This document shows, piece after piece, positions 1 through 10,852 of a stretch of 64,000 bases of DNA. The notes below the pieces were generated by a model. The model did no database searches. It was not told the DNA's origin and was given only the letters and a program-made list of their open reading frames with translations. A program made the translations under genes and the position numbers. The DNA lies in the NCBI GenBank assembly GCA_029237695.1, contig CM055278.1:73027188-73091187 (forward strand), read 5' to 3'. This DNA comes from Conchocele bisecta (Eukaryota > Mollusca > Bivalvia > Lucinida > Thyasiridae). Within the stretch, counting starts at the first letter, position 1. Every line of letters begins with the position of its first letter.

Positions 1-563
1 AAGAATGGTGATACCGGCATACAATGGTGATATCGGCATGTGAATGTGCTTGATATCCAACTCCAGATCTCTGATGCAATATTTCGTCATCTGTTTTGGT
101 CGGCAACTTTTTTTGTCGGACACTCACAATAACTGAATGGACGAACTTAACGAGGGGTAAAAATATGGGCGGTTGAACAATAGGTGGTTCTACAAACGTT
201 CACAAAATAAACAATTGAAAACGAATGAAAAACGAAGTGAAAACGATCGTTATGTACAATTGTTTTTTTATTAGCAACTGGTATATCGTGATTTAATTAA
301 ATAAAAAACGAAAACGATGTGAAAACGATGTGTAAACGATGTGTAAACGATGGACAATTGTTCGTTTGTGGAAGATGCAATATGCCCCTGTCATGCATGT
401 AATCTATTGCTGCGCATGCGCAGACTGCACAATGACAATCGCGGATAGACTTGTGAGAAATGTAACTATTTACTGATGTAAGCGTGTCTATTCATATGTA
501 CTCTTTGCTACATTTTAGCTCATTGTATTAGCTAATATTATTGGAGTGTGTAGGTTCTCTCAT
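1..563. other. Gene-free stretch with short GAAAACGATG-type repeats
   Basis: No ORF of note. Around 220-355 there is a run of imperfect short direct repeats built on GAAAACGATGTG. Nothing else is recognised. Confidence 0.5.
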
Positions 564-1036
564 TTATCCAGTCAACACAATGCGTATGTGCTGTGAAACA
601 CGGTGCCGTGAAACATTTTTGATATCCTCTCAATACGACATAATCACTGCGTATGAATATGTGCGGTAGCTGTGGTTGTTCTTGTTACATTTTAAAGCTA
701 TTTGTAGGTGTTGACGGGATAAATAGAATAGTAAATTAGTGCCGTGAATGGTAAAAATATCTGGCGCGGCACGTTTCATAAGCCTTGCCAGATATTTTTC
801 CCATTCATGGCACTAACCTACTATTCTCTATATTCACACCACTTTCTCAATAATTATTATGGTGAATGCTTTATGACATATATTGCGCCATTATTTGTTT
901 AGAAATCGATCTGTCGGGCATTGGCATCGTCCGAAGATGGGAGTAGCGCGAATTTATGGGGACTGGGCCGTGTTTTATGGGCGTCATGGGAACAAATAAA
1001 TTGGTCTGAATTTCCATGTGGCTAGGCGGGAACAGC

Positions 1037-1672
1037 CACATATATGAAGCAAGCCATCTGATGTTGTACCTAAGAAAATATGTGATTTTTCATGAACAAT
1101 AGTTACAACATTTATGATAGTTTCCGTACACGACAGCAACCGTTCATGAAATGTTCATAGCCAATGTCAATGTGTACTGAAACTTCCAGAATCCATTTGA
1201 TACAAAGTACGTATTCTGTTATGATTTTGATGAAATTTTGATGAAATATGGCGCACTAAACGCGTCTTGTTAAGTTGCATTTGGTGGTCTTTGTATGTTC
1301 GCCCAAACTTCTGTCGTTTTTGCGAAGAATCGATTTATCTATCGACACGGAAATCGATTCTTCGCAAAAACGACATAAGTCTGTGCCGAACTCCCTGGAC
1401 CACCAAATGCATATCATGAAGACGTGTTTGCTGCGCCATATTTCATCAAAATCCGTTGCATATTAGGGAAAATATCAAATAATACTTACTTTGGAGTGGG
1501 CGACGTTGTTGTTGTTGTAACCACGTGATCATGCACATTGAATGTGGAGTAGAAATTACGCATTTGCTTTTGACATTATTTACAGAATAGACCACAATTT
1601 CTGCAAATATGTTCATGAACAAAACACCAGACATCTGCTAAGGTACACAATCACATGGCATGTCTCACATGG
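1037..1672. mobile_element. Family D foldback element, interrupted by family E
   Basis: The left arm is 1037-1165 and the right arm 1536-1672. The ends carry the family D signature: TTGTACCTAAG on the left, and GGTACACAATCACATGG followed by GTCTCACATGG on the right. The arms match the copies at 10937-11190 and 45638-45893. The element is split by the family E copy at 1171-1540. Confidence 0.65.
1171..1540. mobile_element. Family E foldback element (copy 1)
   Basis: A palindromic element centred on a perfect stem around GAAGAATCGATT / AATCGATTCTTC (about 1324-1365). The right end is GTAACCACGTGATCATGCA. The outer arms pair GGCGCACTAAACGCGTCTTG with the reverse complement of GACGTGTTTGCTGCGCC. 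The extreme left end, present in the copy at 34968, is missing here. Confidence 0.7.
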
Positions 1673-2216
1673 TGTATTATAGACTGATCAGATGTGTTTT
1701 TATTAGTTTTCTGTAGTATATAAATAGAGAATAGTAGTAGGTTAGTGCCGTGAATGGGAAAACATATCTGACAAGGCTTAGGAAACGGGATGGGCGAGGC
1801 TCTGCCGAGCACATCCTTTTTCCGAGCCGCGCCAGATAATTTTCCCATTCACAGCACTAACCTACTATTCTATTTATCCCGTCAACACATACTAATGGCT
1901 TTAAAATGCAAAAAAAATAATCCCAGCCACCGCACATATTCATACGCAGTGATTAGGTCGTATTGACAGGATATCAAAAATGTTTCACGGCACCGCGTTT
2001 CACGGCACATACGCACTGTGTTGACGGGATAATTGATAATTGACAGTTAAAGGCGCTGTATCTCACTGATCATGGTGTTTCAAATATGTAGTATGTGGCT
2101 TTGTGAGTTTCGGACGGGGAGTGACCAACATCAAATAAACGCACCATTCTATTTGATTAAATTCTATGAGAATATATTGTACAGTATAATAAGCTATTGC
2201 ACTTGTATTAGTGTAC

Positions 2217-2430
2217 ACCACCAGCTGCGCTAATATTGCCAATGTTATTACATGGGTTTATTAAAAAATACATGAATACTGTTTTAAAGTAAGTAGCTTG
2301 ATTGGCTTAGCCTGAGCTGTAGCACAGCTCAGGCACAGCCAATCAAACTGCTTGATTGATTGATATTGCCAATAGATGTTCAGAAACATTGAAATTTTGG
2401 CAACTGAAGAATAACGCAGGCAGTGATGTA
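2217..2430. mobile_element. Family A foldback MITE (copy 1)
   Basis: The ends are CAGCTGCGCTAATATTGCC and AATAACGCAGGCAGTG. The central stem AGCCTGAGCTGTAGCACAGC pairs with GCTCAGGCACAGCC. The family consensus ends are CCGCCTGCGCTAATCTTGCC and its complement. Confidence 0.65.
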
Positions 2431-2529
2431 ATACAGAATGATGGTGTCCATTTAGTTTAAGAATCGTGGATTATACATGCTATTAATGGTACATGCCCAC
2501 TCAGTAGATATAGGTACCAAATGTTCGTT

Positions 2530-2935
2530 ATAGGAATTAAATAAGTGTATAATTGTGTCATTATTCCACCAGTTCTAAAAATTACGAGTGCCTGCTACAT
2601 GTATACAGATATAAACATTTAGTAATATTTATATTACTGACAGCGACGCGCGGTGGTATCCGGCTATTTTCATATGCAAATGAGGCCAAATGTTAGTTTA
2701 TTATTTATACTAATTAAATTACCATTTTAAGGAAACACGGTTATCGCCCCTGGTATCAGTGTGGAAATTTACGTCTGACATAGAATGTATAATAATGCCA
2801 ATCAATACGTGGCGTAATGGTGAATGAATATTTGGTTTGCCAGAAAATGTCCCAGATGATGTGTGTGAGATAGAACATGTGTGGCTACTGAGTGGGCATG
2901 TACCTTTACTATAATATAGCTGACATTATACATGT
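2530..2935. repeat. Family J dispersed repeat (copy 1)
   Basis: Extended similarity in direct orientation to 16263-16735. Shared blocks include ATTTTCATATGCAAATGAGG, GGTTATCGCCCCTG, and AATGCCAATCAATACGTGG. This copy lacks a ~110-bp block present in the other, or the other gained it. No coding capacity. Confidence 0.7.
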
Positions 2936-3390
2936 ATGTTGTTGTTGTGTCAGTCACCGGTACACAACATCTGGTGCCATAGAAGATGAATAGGTCTACA
3001 AGTATTGATGTGCTGCCATAAAGGTTCAACCACACTAAAGCATCAGCTATGTGTGCGCGGTCAAAAGTAGTACATTAAAGAAGTCAAGAAATGTCATCGT
3101 TAAACATGTCATCGTTCGGTTTGTAGCAAGCCGTCTCATCAGCATCTGCAGTGTTTGTCGGTATTTTCTGATATTATGAAACTAACCCTTACATGTACAA
3201 ATAAAAATAATAAGCACGATGTACCATGTAAGCACCTTTCGATATACAATATAACCTTTATCATGTCAACAAACCGGACAAACAGACAGTTTCTGTATCC
3301 TTAATATTATGGGTTTTCTTGTCACCTATCGTTGATGATAGTGCATGTTCATGTTCGCAAAGCACACCCGCATGCATTGACATATTCATT
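2936..3390. other. No feature recognised
   Basis: AT-rich sequence with short chance ORFs only; no repeat family was identified. Confidence 0.4.
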
Positions 3391-3463
3391 TACAGTGGAG
3401 CCTCTCTAAACTGGACACACTGGGGACCTCCAGGGTGTTCGGTTTAGAAAGGTTCCACTGTAA
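3391..3463. mobile_element. Family B hairpin (copy 1)
   Basis: ACAGTGGAGCCTCTCTAAAC pairs with GTTTAGAAAGGTTCCACTGT around the centre CACTGGGGACCTCCAGGGTG. The same hairpin recurs at 12907, 17935, 28167 and 32059. Confidence 0.7.
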
Positions 3464-4171
3464 ATATACCTCATACCACCATCCAATAATCCAATGACAT
3501 ATACAGACCCCTTTAAAAAATCAAAACTCGTTGTTACATGCATATCTGCACGAATAAATGTATGCGATCATGCTCTGGCAAATACGTATTGTTTTCTGTT
3601 TGTCAGATCACGATCTTTTTTGTTATTTAAACACTATATTAGTTTGACCTTTGTCAACAATGCGCATGATTGTATGGTATGTATTATATACATGTAACAA
3701 AGAGCATTACCGATTAATAAAACAAACATAAAGTAAAGAAATAAGCAGCAGACGACACAATTGAACTCAGCATGGCAGGGGTTAATTGATTCAGAAATAG
3801 CCAAAGACTCCTTACAAGTGTTCGGGAATGACGTGTGTAAATCCTATATGCCAATTATCTACTGTCTGGTATTCGTATTAGCAGTTTTAAAACGTTTTTT
3901 TTTCAAAACACAGGCGATTGGAAGTTCGCTTTTAAGACGTATTGTCATTTCTTCGCCTTTGGATAGAGCGGGGGATGAGTGTTCATGATTAAATTACATC
4001 AGACCGAGGCAACAGGAAATGCTTTTAGAAATGCTTTTGCCGTTGTTCGATAAAACGGGGCTTATCTGTGAATGTGACACTAATTATGGGTCTTACACAT
4101 TTCGTGGCCAATCTATCGCGGTTTTCGTGTATGCTGGCACAGTTCCGTCGCCTGATAATTGCTTAATGTGA
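3464..4171. other. No feature recognised
   Basis: Unique-looking AT-rich DNA. Two short open frames (3494-3697 and 3761-3988) show no recognisable motif and are taken as chance. Confidence 0.4.
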
Positions 4172-4472
4172 TATTGATGTTGTACCTACATTTACATGTA
4201 AGACGATACTTGATTTTTCTTGATTTTATTTTACAAATTTTACAATATTTTCCATAAATAACGTCTAAAGATGACGAACTTTTCCCAGGAAATGCGTAAT
4301 AAAAGTTCGCATCTGCTTTGAAAGTTTGTACATTTTCAAAGGATTTTTTAGAATTCTCCATCTGCTTTGAAAATTTCGTTAACATGCAACGTCATTTGTA
4401 GAAAATATCACAGTTTCTGTAAATATTTTTCCTGAAAAAAATTATTCTTACATGTAGGTACAATATAACATT
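4172..4472. mobile_element. Family D foldback element (copy 2)
   Basis: The ends TTGTACCTACATTTACATG and CATGTAGGTACAATATAAC are inverted repeats. Inner arms contain TTTTCCATAAATAACGTC and ACGTCATTTGTAGAAAATAT, as in other family D copies. The centre carries a ~60-bp local duplication around CATCTGCTTTGAAA. Confidence 0.65.
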
Positions 4473-4992
4473 TCTTGTCTAATATTTGACCATCACTGGG
4501 GAAATGAGAATTACTAGTAACAGGATCTGTGACCAGTCTAGCGTTGTATGCATGTTAAATGACACAGTCCTGTAGCTTAATAAGGCTTTACATTTTTTGT
4601 TGGCGGTTATTTCATTGCAAGCAGTGCAGATTCAGATCAGACTGCGCGGATTGGTTACAAATTCCATAATACACATTTCTCAGTTCAAATTCAGTTTCTT
4701 TTTCTCACGATCAATGTAGTTATTGTGCAATTTGTGCATTCTGTCAGTAATTTACGATTTTCGCTGCTTGCATCATCGGACTGACTGTGTCACTGTCAGA
4801 ATACCAAACAGTGACGACCATGATCAGATTGCGTGGATGCACATACTGGTCTGCAGCTACACTGGGCCCACGTGGAGTAAAGTCCGTTTTTAGCGGATCC
4901 GGCCCTTTGTTGTTTCGCACTTTTGAGAGCGAAAGGGAGTCACAGTGCAGTGGACACTGCAGCTTACAGACTACTAACTTCGCTACTATTAC
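4473..4992. other. No feature recognised
   Basis: No repeat family recognised. The open frames on both strands (4744-5206) end inside the next repeat and look non-coding. Confidence 0.4.
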
Positions 4993-5205
4993 ACCAAGGC
5001 CTGCGCTAATCGTCCCAATATTTATCAATTTATTTACTACAAAATACTTGAATATTGTGATTGAAAGCAAGCAGCTTGCTAGGATGAGTCTGAACTGTGC
5101 TACAGCTCAGGCACAGCCAATCAAACTGCTTGATGGCGAGTTAATATTGGCAATAGAATTCAGAAACGTTGACATCTTGGCAAGATTAACGCAGGCGGTG
5201 GTGTA
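4993..5205. mobile_element. Family A foldback MITE (copy 2)
   Basis: A near-complete copy. It starts at AGGCCTGCGCTAATCG and ends at CAAGATTAACGCAGGCGGTG. The inner stem uses GCTCAGGCACAGCCAATCAA. Confidence 0.7.
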
Positions 5206-5420
5206 GTGTTACTGTTTTGCAACATGTATAAACGTCGTCGGAAAATGAGAGAAAATGTACAATTATTGCTGCGGATTACTTCATTTGCTATAAATCACGT
5301 ATAATCATATATGTTCATTACATATAACTGGATAAAAAAGTACATGTATGTGTTATATTTTGAAGTACAAACTCAGCAATTTAATTCCTGGTGCACTGTG
5401 TCAGTACGGTACTAGTTACA

Positions 5421-5604
5421 TAACCGCCTGCGTTAATCTTGCCCATAGTATTAAAGTTTCCGAATACATATTGGCAATGTCAACTCAAGCAGCTTGATTG
5501 ACTGAGCCTGAGCTGCAGCTGCTTGTCTTCAAATGCAATATTCAAGTATTCTCAAATAAGGAAAAGTATAAGTATTGGCGAGATTAGCGCAGGTGGTAGT
5601 GTAG
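5421..5604. mobile_element. Family A foldback MITE (copy 3)
   Basis: The ends are TAACCGCCTGCGTTAATCTT and GCGAGATTAGCGCAGGTGG. The interior is shorter than in copy 2. It lies in opposite internal orientation to copy 2, with which it forms a closely spaced pair. Confidence 0.65.
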
Positions 5605-5633
5605 TTAGTTAGTCTATATTTAAGGGTGGAAAT

Positions 5634-5943
5634 ACCTGTAGCCTATTTCATCAACATTGCAAAGTATACTTTAGTAGCAAAGTATACTTTGAGTGAGAAA
5701 TTTTCAATTTTTTTTTAAATTTGTTAATTTTTATTATACTGAATTTATTACATTATCACAGCCATTTAATGGCTGTGATAATGTAATAAATTCAGTATAA
5801 TAATTCTGCATACTTTTAATCATGAAATATATGCATTTGTTAGTTCTATATGAAATAATGCATTTCAGGAAAAATAAATGATTACTCCCTCAAAGTATAC
5901 TTTGCTAGTAAAGTATACTTTGCAATGTTGATGAAATAGGCCC
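5634..5943. mobile_element. Family K foldback element (copy 1)
   Basis: The TIR CCTATTTCATCAACATTGCA pairs with TGCAATGTTGATGAAATAGG; the adjoining AAGTATACTTT blocks are duplicated at each end. The centre is a near-perfect stem, ACATTATCACAGCC pairing with GGCTGTGATAATGT. Other copies are at 27547 and 49585. Confidence 0.75.
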
Positions 5944-6239
5944 CTGGGCATTTGAAATTATCTCAAAACAGTGTCAAGCCAATGGCCGTTGGCCAGTTTG
6001 TTTCGGAATTTACTAATATCTGCAATGCAGTCGAAATATGTGAATTAACTGAAAGAGGCAATGAGGCGGTTACTTTAACGGACCTATATGCATATGCCAG
6101 TACATACTAAGCGCTGGATGCGACGGATCAGGATTCCACGAACAAAATATGGCTGTGAATGAAGAAATGCGGCTTATCGTCTTGGCAACTCCGAGTCGTG
6201 TACACCCTAATCATCCTGCGCTTCTCGTACGTACAAAGC
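5944..6239. other. No feature recognised
   Basis: Unique-looking sequence leading into the 28-bp array; no gene or repeat was recognised. Confidence 0.35.
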
Positions 6240-6538
6240 GTACGAACGAAAAGAACAAACACAGATTTAAATGTACAAACAAACAGATAAAGATGCAAAC
6301 GTACAAACGAATAACGATTCAAACGTACAAACGAACAGACACATATGCAAACGTACAAACGAACAGACACATATTCAAACGTACAAACGAACAGACACAT
6401 ATTCAAACGTACAAACGAACAGACACATATTCAAACGTACAAACGAACAGAAGACACATATTCAAACGTACAAACGAACAGACATATATTCAAACGTACA
6501 AACGAACAGACACATATACAAACGTACAAACGAACAAC
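6240..6538. repeat. 28-bp tandem repeat array
   Basis: About ten imperfect copies of a 28-bp unit containing AAACGTACAAACGAACAGAC and ACATATTC. Because the unit is not a multiple of three and is poor in stop codons, long open frames appear in several frames; these are by-products of the repeat and not genes. Confidence 0.9.
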
Positions 6539-6937
6539 CAACCGAGGAGATCAACTAAGCGAATACATGACAAAGCGAGCGAGGAAATGAATTAATGAAT
6601 AAAGGCGGTGCTGTAACTGTACGCCGTGTAAGGTGTCCAGTACCATGGATCGTGCCAAACTCTGCAAGTATTTCCGTGTTCAATTTTCATGATCAGTTCC
6701 CTGGCATAAGCTAGCTAATATTTGCTTCACTAAACGGGAGTCCTATGTTCGCACTATATTTTGTTTATATAGGTCATTTGCAGTATACGTGTATAACGCG
6801 AACAAACAAACATTGATTACCCCGGGTATGGAAGGTCTTCCAGCCAATTCCCACCATTAAATATAAGCTAAAAAATAAAATTAAAAATAAATAATGAAAA
6901 ATAAAACACATTAAATGTCTAAGTAATAATTACAGAA
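6539..6937. other. No feature recognised
   Basis: AT-rich, with a simple AAATAAAAAT-type stretch near 6860-6905. No gene was seen. Confidence 0.35.
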
Positions 6938-7004
6938 CGGTTCGTCCGCATGTACGAGGAGATAATCCGCTCGCGGATTATCTCCTCGTACACGCGGACA
7001 ACCA
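6938..7004. repeat. Family L hairpin (copy 1)
   Basis: GTACGAGGAGATAATCCGC pairs perfectly with GCGGATTATCTCCTCGTAC. The outer stem CGTCCGCATG / CGCGGACAACC is imperfect. Decayed copies are at 14818 and 56285. Confidence 0.75.
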
Positions 7005-7392
7005 TACTCCAAGTAATGTATTCCATGCCCATATAGTATGTCTGGTTCTCGAAATAAAACCAGTACAAACGAGGGCATCGTTATTACGAAGCTTATATTA
7101 ATCCCTTGATAATAAAAACCTTTAACGCATTTGCCTTATAAAGCCTAACATACAAGGTGAACATCAGTGACATTGACCTTTGGCGGTCGGACGTGGGTCG
7201 TATGCAAAACAAACCAGAATCCCTAGACACACAATGTGGCCAAATATTATCAAAATCGGTGAAGCGGTTCATAAGTTATTGAAAAATGAAAGGTGTTGCT
7301 AACGTACGTACGTATATGGACCAACGCTATATCGCCACTTAGACGAGTGGATAAAGAAGACGCGGGATTAGACATCATCTGAGAAACAGTGC
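7005..7392. other. No gene; possible unclassified repeat
   Basis: It contains AAAATCGGTGAAGCGGTTCA, a phrase that resembles widespread invertebrate repeat DNA. No firm boundary was found. Confidence 0.3.
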
Positions 7393-7786
7393 AGTTAAAG
7401 GGCCGTATCAGGATTATTTTTAAAAATACTACAACAAATAAAAATGTGTTTTCCTCATGACTCTGTGTAAAATGGTTTAATTAAAGATGTATGATGATAC
7501 TAAAACCGCTGGGTTGTTTCTGTTTTCATCCATATAGGTACATAAATGCGTTCAACAAGATATATATAAATCTGATACTTATGTACGGATATCGATGAAA
7601 ATTGAAACAACCCAGCAGTCCTAGTATCGTTTTTCAAAAGGTCCAGAAAAAAATGGGGAAAAAAAATCAGCGATCCTAGTATCGTCATATATTTTCCACT
7701 TAATACACAGAGCCATGATTAAAACACATTTTATTGTTACATTATTTTTGTCTTTAAAAAATCCTGATATGCCCCTTTAATACATC
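7393..7786. mobile_element. Family M inverted-repeat element (copy 1)
   Basis: The end TTAAAGGGCCGTATCAGGAT pairs with ATCCTGATATGCCCCTTTAA. Further inside, AAAATGTGTTTTCCTCATGA pairs with TCATGATTAAAACACATTTT (imperfect). A second inner repeat brackets ACAACCCAGC. A half copy is at 26783. Confidence 0.7.
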
Positions 7787-8072
7787 TTCAGCAAAACAGG
7801 TAAGGTACATTATCTGGTAATGGACCCCCATGGATCCCATCTAACACACCTGCGAGCCAAGTTCAATGCATGCGCTGTTGAAACTACGTATCATTGACTT
7901 TCATTAGGCTATTAATTTCCAAAACGCCGTTCTGATAAAATCATCCATGTTGCTTTGCAGTTATTAATTTCTAGCAAACTGCACACGCGTGTACGTATTT
8001 CCAGAGTTAAGTACGTAAATATAAGTACAAAATGGGAAACCATTCAAAAATTGGACTTGATGGTTTGTTCGA
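7787..8072. other. No feature recognised
   Basis: No repeat family or coding signal was identified. Confidence 0.35.
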
Positions 8073-8288
8073 AGTCCCGCAGGGGACCTGGATTTTATTT
8101 ATTAATTTGTTTCCACGATATTAACAATTCGTTCCGTCAATTTAACAATACGTTCCCTCGAATTAACAATTCGTTCCTACGAAATAACATTTCGTTCCCA
8201 CGAATTAACAATTCGTTCCTGTGGGAACGAATTGTTATTTCATGGGAACGAATTGATAAATTGAGGGAACGCATTATTTATCCGTGGG
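8073..8288. repeat. Family G palindromic ~21-bp repeat cluster (copy 1)
   Basis: It begins with CCCGCAGGGGACCTGGATTT, followed by repeats of AACAATTCGTTCCC in one orientation and then GGGAACGAATTGTT in the other, giving a foldback made of short tandem units. Related tracts are at 31291 and 48881. Confidence 0.75.
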
Positions 8289-8290
8289 AG

Positions 8291-8472
8291 GTACCCAGTG
8301 TGTCCTGTTTAGCGAGGTTTCACTGTAAATCAGGCATTTTATTATTCCGAGCCTTAGTTGTGTGCTATGCGATCACGAACAGACATTACTGAGATAAATG
8401 ACGAAGAAACCAATTCAAAATCATGATCACATATGTGTTTGTGTTGTCCGGTTTAGAGAGGTCCCGCTGTAC
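8291..8472. mobile_element. Family B element (copy 2, left end partly lost)
   Basis: It contains GTTTAGCGAGGTTTCACTGT followed by the family B interior (GTGCTATGCGATCACGAACA) and ends with GTCCGGTTTAGAGAGGTCCC. Confidence 0.6.
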
Positions 8473-8527
8473 GACAATGTGTGATCATAGTTCGGTATGT
8501 ATTCAGTCAATGCAAATTTCCTTTCCT

Positions 8528-8776
8528 CATATGAGGCTGTTACTAGCGAAATGGGGCTGATGGGATTTGTGACCAGCGTAACTCCTGATCATATATCACA
8601 CTCCTGTAGCCTGATAACGATCTATATTGCTTATTATAAGCATTGTGCGTGTTTTATTGATGGAATGACGAACAGTGCAGATCCTGATCAGACTGTGCAG
8701 ATGCACAGGCTGATCAGGATCTACACTGGTCACAAAACGCATAAGCTCCATTTCTCAAGTCACAGTCACATTTATA
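8528..8776. mobile_element. Family C MITE (copy 1)
   Basis: A nearly full copy of the commonest family here. Left-end phrases are GAAATGGGGCTGATGGGATT and CACTCCTGTAGCCTGATAAC. Mid phrase: CAGATCCTGATCAGACTGTG. The right end is CCATTTCTCAAGTCACAGTC, the inverted repeat of GACTGGAGAAATGGGG seen at left ends. Confidence 0.75.
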
Positions 8777-8914
8777 CTAGTACATGTACATGTACTATGA
8801 TAATTAGCACAAGTTATTATTATGCTATACGAAACCCTAATTGTTTTCAGGTGATTCGGTAGTAATTGGCTTCAAAGATACAATTAAACAATTCGTTTTC
8901 CAACATTTAACGCC

Positions 8915-8999
8915 CAGGAGAGGGTGGGGATTGGGTGGAGGCAGATTTATGTATATTTAATACATAAATCTGCCTCCACCCAATCCCCACCATCTCCTG
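8915..8999. repeat. Near-perfect 85-bp hairpin
   Basis: CAGGAGAGGGTGGGGATTGG and following bases pair with the complement ending in CATCTCCTG; the arms are about 40 bp with a very small loop and one or two mismatches. No second copy was found in this window. Confidence 0.8.
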
Positions 9000-9263
9000 C
9001 AACGAAATGTGTTATTTTTACTGGAATTAACCGTTTCAACACTACTTACCTCTATCATAATGTTTACAAACAGAGTAGATCTAGTTCTAGCCGTCTTTGC
9101 ACCATGTGTGGATAGTTTCTTATTTCTAAAATCAATACCCCTTTCGAATAAATGCGATAGTCTGAAAACATAACACGGGAGTGTCCATTCAAGTTACTTA
9201 GGGGCGAAAGTGTTAACTGTCTAAACCAAGAAACTATTTTTAAAACTTCATAATAATACGTAC

Positions 9264-9585
9264 CGATGACGTCATTAATGATGCTTACGGGCATCACCAA
9301 GATACACACCAACAAATCCGTGACGGCCAATGAAAACAGGAAGTAGTTGGTCACGCTCTGTAGTCGCTTCTCCATGGAAACGGCCATGCAGACGAGAATA
9401 TTGCCCGTGATTCCGAACAAGACAATCGGCGTCAGAAGCAGGACACCCCAATTGTGGTGGCGTTCGGCGATCTCCAGAGACATAGATCCGTTAGAGGAGG
9501 AATTAAGCACTGCGGGATTGTACTCAGAACTGGTAGAATAGGCGCTTTTGTTTAGCGTCAAATTCAACGTCACGTCAGACGTCAT
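9264..9585 (-). CDS. First coding exon of an aminergic GPCR (5-HT2-like or D2-like)
   Basis: This exon encodes the N-terminus and first two membrane helices of a class A receptor for a biogenic amine. The 107 residues hold four N-glycosylation sequons (N8, N12, N28, N32) in a short ectodomain, TM1 at about 47-69 with GN at 61-62 (N1.50), an intracellular loop with EKRLQSVTNYF, and TM2 at about 82-104 with SLAVTDLL (D90 = D2.50) and LVMPVS. The loop and the LVMPVS end of TM2 look most like 5-HT2 receptors; invertebrate D2-like dopamine receptors are the alternative. The start is supported by an in-frame TAA just upstream and an A at -3. The exon ends in phase 1 at G|GTACGT, a position where vertebrate DRD2 and HTR2 genes also have an intron. 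TM3-TM7 were not found in the 9.2 kb to the left, so either that intron is long or the gene continues outside. Confidence 0.85.
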
Positions 9586-10850
9586 ATTGCCATTTTAAGA
9601 CCACTAGAACACGCTTAGTATAACGTTGGCGTCGCTGTATAGTAATGTCATTGGCATGACTGACACATTTAATCATATATATCTACTTTTAAGTTGATTT
9701 TTATATGCTCACAGTCAGGCTCAGATGTGTGTGTTTGTCGGTTTGCAATGTTCCATATGACGTTACTTCTTGGTTTAATATGACGCTAGGTTATAATGCA
9801 AACGCATTCATGAACTTTTCGAATTAGTCGCTTTTGCACATTATACCGCTATATGTATTTTCGTGTGTTCTCTCCATGCAATTACACTTCCAAATTCCGC
9901 ATATGCAACAATATAATCACTATTTCACAAACTGGGTACATTAGTGGAACACTGGAGCAAACGAGAATGCACTGAATAAATGTCGTATATGTTTTCATAA
10001 GCGCAATCATACATCAAACGAAACACTTAATTATACCGCTGCCATAAAAATAATCCAAATTTCGTGGAACTCCGCGGAGTCAAAGAGATTCCTGAACGTT
10101 CTCATGTTTTATAACATTTGTCTATCATAAAATAGTAAGTCCAACGTTTCCCGATGTTTATAACAGTTAGTCTATCTATCATACACCGATAATTCTAACG
10201 TTTCGCTATGGCATAAATTTCCGTTTCAATTTGTTCCTCTGACACTGTAGTAGGCTGTATTCAATTCCAGATTTCATATTAGTTTTATTTATCTCGCCGT
10301 CTCACGTCAAACTCTCGCAAATCATCGCCGGCTCTTAAGATGACGGCGATACAAGCGCAATACGATGTACATACTTTAAAAGCCAGATCAATCCAATTAA
10401 TGTTCCAATAATATCCTTGAAATTTACAGAAATCAATCTCGTTCGGGCCAATTGTACTTTAAATTCGTGATACCAAAATTATAGCATCAGAAATATTAAT
10501 ATGACGCCCTAGAAACTACAAAATTTAATGTTCATATACACAATTCCAGGAACGAAAACTCGTATGCGCGATGAAATATATATTCCGTTTCAAAATAAGG
10601 AAAACTTCGAAACGTGCAGACGTTGAAGTAGTTTTGCCGTCATTGCATAAATACCACCCATATTCAAGCAGCGCGCTGACTGTATTAATACGGCATCATC
10701 GGTAATACTTGGGTGAATTTACCTTACCGCACAGTGATGTTCTGGTATCGATACGCGCTCGGGTCATGAGAAAATAGTCCTTCTCAATGCCAAGAGCTAC
10801 CAGTGCGCGGAAACAGCATGGCGGCTATGTTTTATTTCAAATATGAGACA
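9586..10850 (-). other. Region upstream of the GPCR start; no gene recognised
   Basis: It probably holds 5' UTR and possibly promoter of the minus-strand receptor gene. An upstream ATG eight bases before the start (9591-9593) runs straight into a stop. No TATA box, CpG island or repeat family was identified with confidence. Confidence 0.35.
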
Positions 10851-10852
10851 GA

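Larger units (their letters stand above)
564..2032. mobile_element. Composite long-inverted-repeat element with nested insertions
   Basis: The outer ends are inverted copies of a ~158-bp unit (564-722 and 1876-2032), each bounded by TTATCCCGTCAACAC-type ends. Just inside lie two hairpin modules (about 727-827 and 1727-1872) sharing TTAGTGCCGTGAATGG and also inverted relative to each other. The arms therefore reach about 564-835 and 1720-2032. The core carries a family D foldback (1037-1672), itself split by a family E foldback. There is no transposase ORF, so this is a non-autonomous, MITE/foldback-like composite. Confidence 0.75.

Noticed and set aside
4787..5206. 139-residue plus-strand open frame
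   Set aside because: Its second half is the family A MITE read as protein, and an equally long frame overlaps on the other strand.
6128..6595. Overlapping open frames rich in QTYKRTDTY-type repeats, on both strands
   Set aside because: They are all readings of the 28-bp tandem repeat in different frames.
9347..9541. 64-residue plus-strand frame
   Set aside because: Antisense shadow of the GPCR exon.
9262..9585. Reading the GPCR exon through to its in-frame end at 9064
   Set aside because: Residues past the GTACGT donor lose all receptor similarity, and the donor coincides with a conserved family intron position.
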